NCBI RefSeq assembly: GCF_014196335.1
Contig: NZ_JACIDM010000001.1
Span: forward strand, 682,001-746,000
Direction of reading: 5' to 3'
DNA length: 64,000 nucleotides
Source: Brevundimonas lenta
GTDB lineage: Bacteria > Pseudomonadota > Alphaproteobacteria > Caulobacterales > Caulobacteraceae
The position numbers and the translations under genes were made by a program. Below, in pieces: positions 55,101-64,000 of this stretch. Position 1 is the first letter of the stretch; the number at the start of each line of letters is the position of its first letter. Below the pieces are notes generated by a model. The model saw only the letters and a list, made by a program, of their open reading frames with translations, was not told the DNA's origin and made no database searches.

Positions 55101-57251
55101 CGATTCAGCCGTGCCGCCGAGGTCGGTGTAGCTGACGACGACCCGCAGGAGACCGCCCACGTCCGCGTCGCCGAGGGTGTAGGTGACGCTGTCGGAGCCG
55201 ACGTTGACGTAGCCGCCGCCGGTGTCGCGCTGCCACTGGTAGTGCAGCGTCCCGAGGCCGTCGCCGTCGGCCAGCGTCGAGGTACTGGCGGTCAGGACCT
55301 GGTCCTCGGTCGCCGTGCCGGTGATCGAGACTCCGCCGGTGTGGGGCTGGTTCACCGCGATCACGGTGATGCTGTAGGCGTCGGTGTCCGACTGCACGCC
55401 GCCCGAGCCGGTATTGCCGCCGTCGCTGGTGACCACGGTCAGGGTCGCGGTTCCGGAGAAGCTGGCGCCGAAATAGACGAGGCCGTTCACCGCCGCGAGC
55501 GTGGCGTTGATCTCGGTCTGCGTGCCGGTGACGGTCACCGTCGCGGTGCCGTTGCCGCTGAGATCGCCGGCGGTCAGGCCGCCCGCGACATCGGTCCGCA
55601 GGGTCAGCACGCCCTGGTCGACCGACAGGGTCACCGAGAGGTTGCTGACGCTGGCATTGGAGTCCGCGTCGCTGACCTGCAGCCCGGAGACCGCGATGTT
55701 GGACCCCTCATTGCCCGAGGCCGTGGAGACCACGCCGTTGACGGGAGCGTCGTTCACCGCTGCGATGTTGATCGTGGTCGTGCTGCTGTTGGACGAGCCG
55801 GCGGGCACGCCGGGCGTGCCGTCGTTGACCGTCCAGGTGAGGGTGCGGCCGGTGTTGGCGCCATAGTTGGTCGGGTTATCGCCGGTGGACCAGAAGCGGA
55901 TCTCCGCCAGCGCCGCCTCGTAGTTGGCGATGGTGTCGTAGCCGGTCAGGCTCAGGGTCCCGGTCGAGGCGTTCCAGGCGAGCGTGATGTTGGTGCCGGC
56001 GATCAGGCCCGAGATCTGTTGCGCCGCGCCGTAGCCGAGGTGGTCGTCGGTCGGGCTGGACGGGGGGCGGCCGTCCGTGATCTGGACCGTTGCGCCGGTG
56101 AGGCGAGCGCCGTCGACGTCGGTGATGTCCGGTGCGCCGGTGAGCAGGATCACGCCGGCGCCCTGTTCGGCGACGGCCGTCGACGTACCCGTGGGCGCGC
56201 CCAGGGTCGCCAGGTGGGCGAAGAACATGCCCTGGATATTGGCCGCGGAGCCGGTGAAGGCGGGCGACGGAGAAATGGTGTTGATCAGGGTGGCGCTGGT
56301 GCCCGCCGCGTTCAGCTGGAAGACGTAGATCACGTCGTCGGCGCTGCCCGCGCCGCCCTCTTCGGACTCGACGTAGAGCTGGCGAGAATTCTGATCGAAG
56401 GTCATGTCGCCGGGGTAGAAGGCTGTCCCGACCGCGCCGACCAGGGTCACCTTCACGGCCGTGCCGTCCGTGGCGTGCTCGTCGATGTACCAGATGGCGT
56501 TATGGGCGGCGTTGTAGCCGGCGCCGCCGAACGGGGCGTTCGACTGGGTCGAGAAGTAGACCAGGTCGGTCGTTGGATCGACCTCGACGTCGTGGATGTA
56601 GCCGTTCGCGCCGTTGTCCGGGAACTGCGTCTGGCTGACCAGCTGGGTGGTGACGGTCGGGTTGGCGAGGTCCAGCCGGAACAGTCCGACCGAGGCGACG
56701 CCGCCGGTCAGCAGCTCGGTGTAGAACAGCCGCCCGAGCGAGGTGTCGAGGGCGAAGTCGCGCGGGTCCAGTAGGGCGACGCCGCTCTCGTTGCCGCGGG
56801 TGTCGGTCGCGGCGGTGACCAGGAAGCCCAGGTCAGTGAGGGCGCCGGCCGCGGTGTAGCTGTAGACGCGGATGCCGGTGTTGGCGGGCGCCGCGCCACT
56901 GTCGTCCTGGTAGCCGACGTAGATGCGCTGGTTGATCGCATCGACCTGGATGCCGTTGACGATGATGTTGTCGGCGAAATCGATGACGGTGGTCGGGGCC
57001 GCCGAACTGCCGATGGCGCCGCGGACCAGGAAGGCGTTGAGCCCGCTCACGCCGCCGTTGGCGAGGGCGAAGTAGAAGCCCGCCGCGGTGTCGAGGCCGA
57101 CATCAGCCACGAAGGAGCTGATCAGGGGATCCACGGCCGGGGAGTTATCGATGTTGATGGTCTGGCCGGAGCCGTCGCTGTTGACGCGGACGATGCGGGT
57201 GTCCGCATCGCCGGCTTCGGTCGTGAACCAGAGTTGGCCTGTGACGGGCAT
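52176..57251 (-). CDS. Giant modular RTX-type surface/secreted protein B (beta-propeller + 96-residue repeats + calcium repeats)
   Basis: 1691 residues. The first 355 residues are unlike proteins A and C: repeated blade-like units (TRIVRVNSDGSGQTINIDNS, HDVEVDPTTDLVYFSTQS, MTFDQNSRQLYVESEEGG) suggest a beta-propeller. Cadherin-like domains follow to about 634, then four 96-residue repeats (634-1015), a VCBS-type domain, RTX calcium repeats (from about 1127; GDNVLSGGAGSDTLIGMEGN) and the shared tail ending LIDSWHTHHDWMF. The ATG is preceded by GGGGGG. Stop to gene A start is 156 bases. Shared C-terminus with different N-terminus indicates domain exchange. Probably secreted by a type I system not in view. 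Confidence 0.92.
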   Translation of the reverse strand: MPVTGQLWFTTEAGDADTRIVRVNSDGSGQTINIDNSPAVDPLISSFVADVGLDTAAGFYFALANGGVSGLNAFLVRGAIGSSAAPTTVIDFADNIIVNGIQVDAINQRIYVGYQDDSGAAPANTGIRVYSYTAAGALTDLGFLVTAATDTRGNESGVALLDPRDFALDTSLGRLFYTELLTGGVASVGLFRLDLANPTVTTQLVSQTQFPDNGANGYIHDVEVDPTTDLVYFSTQSNAPFGGAGYNAAHNAIWYIDEHATDGTAVKVTLVGAVGTAFYPGDMTFDQNSRQLYVESEEGGAGSADDVIYVFQLNAAGTSATLINTISPSPAFTGSAANIQGMFFAHLATLGAPTGTSTAVAEQGAGVILLTGAPDITDVDGARLTGATVQITDGRPPSSPTDDHLGYGAAQQISGLIAGTNITLAWNASTGTLSLTGYDTIANYEAALAEIRFWSTGDNPTNYGANTGRTLTWTVNDGTPGVPAGSSNSSTTTINIAAVNDAPVNGVVSTASGNEGSNIAVSGLQVSDADSNASVSNLSVTLSVDQGVLTLRTDVAGGLTAGDLSGNGTATVTVTGTQTEINATLAAVNGLVYFGASFSGTATLTVVTSDGGNTGSGGVQSDTDAYSITVIAVNQPHTGGVSITGTATEDQVLTASTSTLADGDGLGTLHYQWQRDTGGGYVNVGSDSVTYTLGDADVGGLLRVVVSYTDLGGTAESATSASTSAIANVNDPHTGGASITGTATENQVLTAVSTIADADGVGTLHYLWQRNTGSGFVNVGLDQATYTLGDADVGGVLRTVIYYTDAGGTVESATSAATAAIAGVNDPHTGGASITGTATEDQVLTAVSTLADVDGLGTLHYQWQRDTGSGFVNVGADQATYTLGDADVGGLIRVVMGYTDGQGFAESATSASTAAIASINDPHTGGVSITGAAEENSVLTANTSTLADADGLGTLHYQWQRDLGSGFVNVGLDQATYTLGAVDIGGVVRVVVSYVDLHGTAESQASAATATVVIDNLPAVAVDDTASTGESAVLNGTVVGNDSDPDGPALTVSAVNGSAANVGTQITLASGALLTLNANGTYSYDPNGVFTHLPAGASDTDTFTYALLDGNTATVTLTITGVDSEGDVLVGGPGNNTLNGGAGVDTADYGGAPGGVHIRLHTGVGDDGQGGTDTLVSIEDLIGSAFNDILIGAAGDNVLSGGAGSDTLIGMEGNDTLVGGAGAPNQLQGGLGDDDYFVEANDTVVELPNQGHDRIFTTRNAMTLVANVEELHFTGAGNFTGVGNILDNTIVGGAGDDLLSGRGGNDTLNGGAGTDTVTYAAAAAGVSASLLTGAVGNDGDGGSDTLTGFENLVGSAFGDNLVGDNGVNVISGGTGNDIIRGNGGNDLLQGGPGSDYVSYSGATSGVVVRLDLNTAQDGTGGTDTIVAFENVIGSAQADMIVGDAAGNVLQGEDGADVLIGRGGGDLLIGGAGAANTLYGGAGDDLYVVTANDTIIELAGEGTDTVQTSRAYLVLAANIENLNFTGTGDFHGAGNASANVITGGAGRDSLVGGGGNDTLNGGDGHDTAWFTGQASDYLIEDLGGGQFRVTDSVGGRDGVDILNGIEQVRFLDVTSVLGGGAAPALTTKQVDGAQVLPAVDHPEVLPAVFDADDLATDGFDGLALAPALREAHGPDGSLHLIDSWHTHHDWMF
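54205..55355 (-). repeat. Four tandem 288-bp coding repeats in RTX protein B
   Basis: Units begin NQPHTGGVSITGTATEDQ, NDPHTGGASITGTATENQ, NDPHTGGASITGTATEDQ and NDPHTGGVSITGAAEENS. They align over their whole length with those in proteins A and C. Confidence 0.9.
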
Positions 57252-57350
57252 CGTCGCACCCCCCTGTTACCGGCGGAGTCCTGCTCCGCAGGCGACGCGC
57301 GGCCGAACGCCCGCGCAGACGCGCCTCTCGTCGGAGGGCGTCGGAACGGC

Positions 57351-57360
57351 GTTACCTAAG
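57351..57360 (-). promoter_or_regulatory. Motif shared upstream of giant genes, partial copy B
   Basis: In gene direction CTTAGGTAAC, 100 bases before gene B's ATG. It keeps the TTAGGTAAC part but lacks the CTTTAAG part seen at copies A and C. Confidence 0.35.
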
Positions 57361-57449
57361 GCGAGTTTTGAGACATTTACAATCGAGTCCAGGAAACGCG
57401 CGGTTTTTCCCCGGCAGGGTCAAACCGCGCGTCCGGGTCGAAAGTGGTG

Positions 57450-62528
<5,079 letters not shown>

Positions 62529-62604
62529 GTCTGGCCCCCTGCATCGCGCGGCGCGCAACGGCGCATGCGCGGGCACGCCCCCCATAGGCGCCCTTTTTGA
62601 TGCG

Positions 62605-62622
62605 GTTACCTAAACCTTAAAG
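62605..62622 (-). promoter_or_regulatory. Motif shared upstream of giant genes, copy C
   Basis: In gene direction CTTTAAGGTTTAGGTAAC, 77 bases before gene C's ATG; it differs from copy A at a single base. Confidence 0.5.
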
Positions 62623-62783
62623 CGGGGCCGGCAGCAACTGACGGACCGTGACGCGCGAGCGGTCGCCCGCCGCATGTGTCCCGCCCGCATTGGTCAAGCT
62701 TGTCGCGTCGTTTCAGGAACCAGTCGTCGGCGCCGAAGGCGGGACCGACGTCCAGCGGTGTGCTGTCCCGTCAGGGTTGAGGT

Positions 62784-64000
62784 CTAGAACAGCCAGTCAT
62801 CGGCGTGCGCCTGGAACATCGACCCGTCGTGCCCCCCGAATCCATCCCGGTCGGGGCGCAAGAGGCGCGAGGGGATGGACTCCTCCCTGAAGGAGAAGAC
62901 GTCGTCCACGCCCGGCAGCACCTGGGGACCCGCGACGGATTTGAAGGACAGGGCGGGAGCCGGAAGTGCGGAGATCTCGGTGATGGTCCCGTCGGAGAAG
63001 CGCACCGCCTCTATGTCGTTGAGGATGTCGATGCCGTCGCGACCGGCGACCGTGTCGACGATGCGCAGCCGGCCGTCGCCGAGATCGGCGAAGTAATATT
63101 GCGCGGCGGTTCCCGACATGCGGGCTATGTCCCGTCCGCCGCCGCCGTTCAGGGTGTCGTTGCCGCCGCCGCCGGTGAAGGTGTCCAGTCCGGCGCCGCC
63201 GGTGAGGACGTTGGCGAGGGCGTTGCCGACGACAGTGAAACCGCCCGTGCCGGTATAGACGACGTTCTCGACGTTGGCGGCGAGGTTCAGCAGGTTGTAG
63301 GCGACGCGCGCCGTATCCGTGCCCGCGCCCTCGGCCTCGAAGATGGTGTCGCCTACGGCTTCCAGCACATAGATGTCGTCGCCCAGACCGCCGAATAGCT
63401 GGTTGGCGACGCCCTGTCCGCCCGCGAGCGTGTCGGCCCCGTCGAGGCCCAGCAGGGTGTCGCGGCCCGCGCCGCCGGTCAGGATGTTGCCCTGGGCGTG
63501 GCCGATCAGCAGGTCGTCGAACGCGGAGCCGATCAGGTTCTCGATGGACTCCAGTATATCGGCGGCGCCGTCGCCATCGTTGGAAGCCGTGGCGGCCGTC
63601 AGGGAAGCGGTGACGCCTGCCGCGGCGGCCGCGTAGTCGGCTGTATCGATCCCGCCGCCGCCGGACAGGATGTCGGCGCCCCCGCGACCGACGAGGACGT
63701 CGCCGCCGCCCTGGCCTTCCAGCCGGTTGGCTCCGGCGTCGCCGGAAAGTCGGTCATCGAAGCCCGAGCCGCGCAGATCCTCGAGGCCGATCAGGATGTC
63801 GTTGGACCCGTCCCCGTCCGTCGAGGCCGCGCCGAGCGCGAGACTGGCGACGACCCCCGCTGCGGCGGTCGAATAGTCGGCGCGGTCGACGCCCGCGCCG
63901 CCGGACAGGACGTCCCGCCCGACCCCGCCGCTGAGACTGTCCGCCCCGCCGGCGCCGGCGATGAAATTGTCCAGCCCGTTGCCGCGGCCGGTGAAGGCCG
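62784..64000 (-). CDS. Giant RTX-type protein D, C-terminal part (5' end beyond window)
   Basis: Open to the right edge on the minus strand, so about 405 C-terminal residues are visible. They are RTX calcium repeats (GGAGRDTLLGLDGADTLAGG, FGGLGDDIYVLEAVGD, GGGGNDTLNGGGG), then the RDGIDILNDIEAVRFSDG segment that A, B and C also have before their tails, and the end HDGSMFQAHADDWLF. The tail is a divergent form of the shared signal: it keeps DG(S)...DDW-hydrophobic-F but not the SWHTH core. 255 bases lie between its stop and gene C's start. Confidence 0.9.
   Translation of the reverse strand, partial: AFTGRGNGLDNFIAGAGGADSLSGGVGRDVLSGGAGVDRADYSTAAAGVVASLALGAASTDGDGSNDILIGLEDLRGSGFDDRLSGDAGANRLEGQGGGDVLVGRGGADILSGGGGIDTADYAAAAAGVTASLTAATASNDGDGAADILESIENLIGSAFDDLLIGHAQGNILTGGAGRDTLLGLDGADTLAGGQGVANQLFGGLGDDIYVLEAVGDTIFEAEGAGTDTARVAYNLLNLAANVENVVYTGTGGFTVVGNALANVLTGGAGLDTFTGGGGNDTLNGGGGRDIARMSGTAAQYYFADLGDGRLRIVDTVAGRDGIDILNDIEAVRFSDGTITEISALPAPALSFKSVAGPQVLPGVDDVFSFREESIPSRLLRPDRDGFGGHDGSMFQAHADDWLF

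Overview
This window looks like chromosomal DNA of a high-GC alphaproteobacterium of the Caulobacteraceae type (Brevundimonas/Caulobacter-like). The evidence is the very high GC content, an alphaproteobacterial-style DnaX without zinc cysteines, a DUF2093 gene, a membrane-anchored CycM-like cytochrome c, an OmpA with a long proline hinge, a TadG-like protein and many palindromic intergenic repeats. The genus is an inference. No phage, transposase or CRISPR array was seen.

Positions 1-13,600 are mostly housekeeping. They hold the end of an M17 aminopeptidase, an NlpC/P60 hydrolase, cytochrome c, kdsB, nudC, the SRP RNA with a readable promoter, dnaX, ybaB-recR, rmuC, and a small membrane protein/XRE regulator pair leading into a TraB/GumN gene broken by one frameshift. 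A tRNA-Gly(CCC), an amidohydrolase and a DUF488 gene follow.

Positions 16,400-31,000 are metabolic: two thiolases, a FadJ-type beta-oxidation enzyme and an SDR. Among them lie a hemerythrin gene, kdsD, and a compact trehalose operon otsB-GH15-otsA. A GST gene is divergent from a WYL regulator.

Positions 31,000-46,200 are rich in envelope and metal genes. They include OmpA, UDP-glucose dehydrogenase, an OmpA-like lipoprotein, a 2OG-Fe(II) oxygenase, a TadG/VWA protein with unusual inserts, an M2 dipeptidase lipoprotein and MtgA. A minus-strand metal-homeostasis block follows (WD40, DUF2093, CobW GTPase, CDF exporter, polytopic membrane protein), with a perfect palindrome just upstream of the last-named gene.

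Positions 46,350-64,000 are the most distinctive part: four giant calcium-binding (RTX) proteins in tandem on the minus strand. Three are complete (1889, 1691 and 1692 residues) and the fourth runs off the window. They share a C-terminal tail, RTX blocks and nearly identical 96-residue repeats, but differ at the N-terminus (FG-GAP repeats or a predicted beta-propeller). They lack signal peptides and look like type I secretion substrates. The two best upstream regions share an 18-base motif about 75 bp before the start codon. No type I exporter is in view.

The intergenic spaces carry several different palindromic repeat families, catalogued here because they recur and sit between genes rather than inside them.
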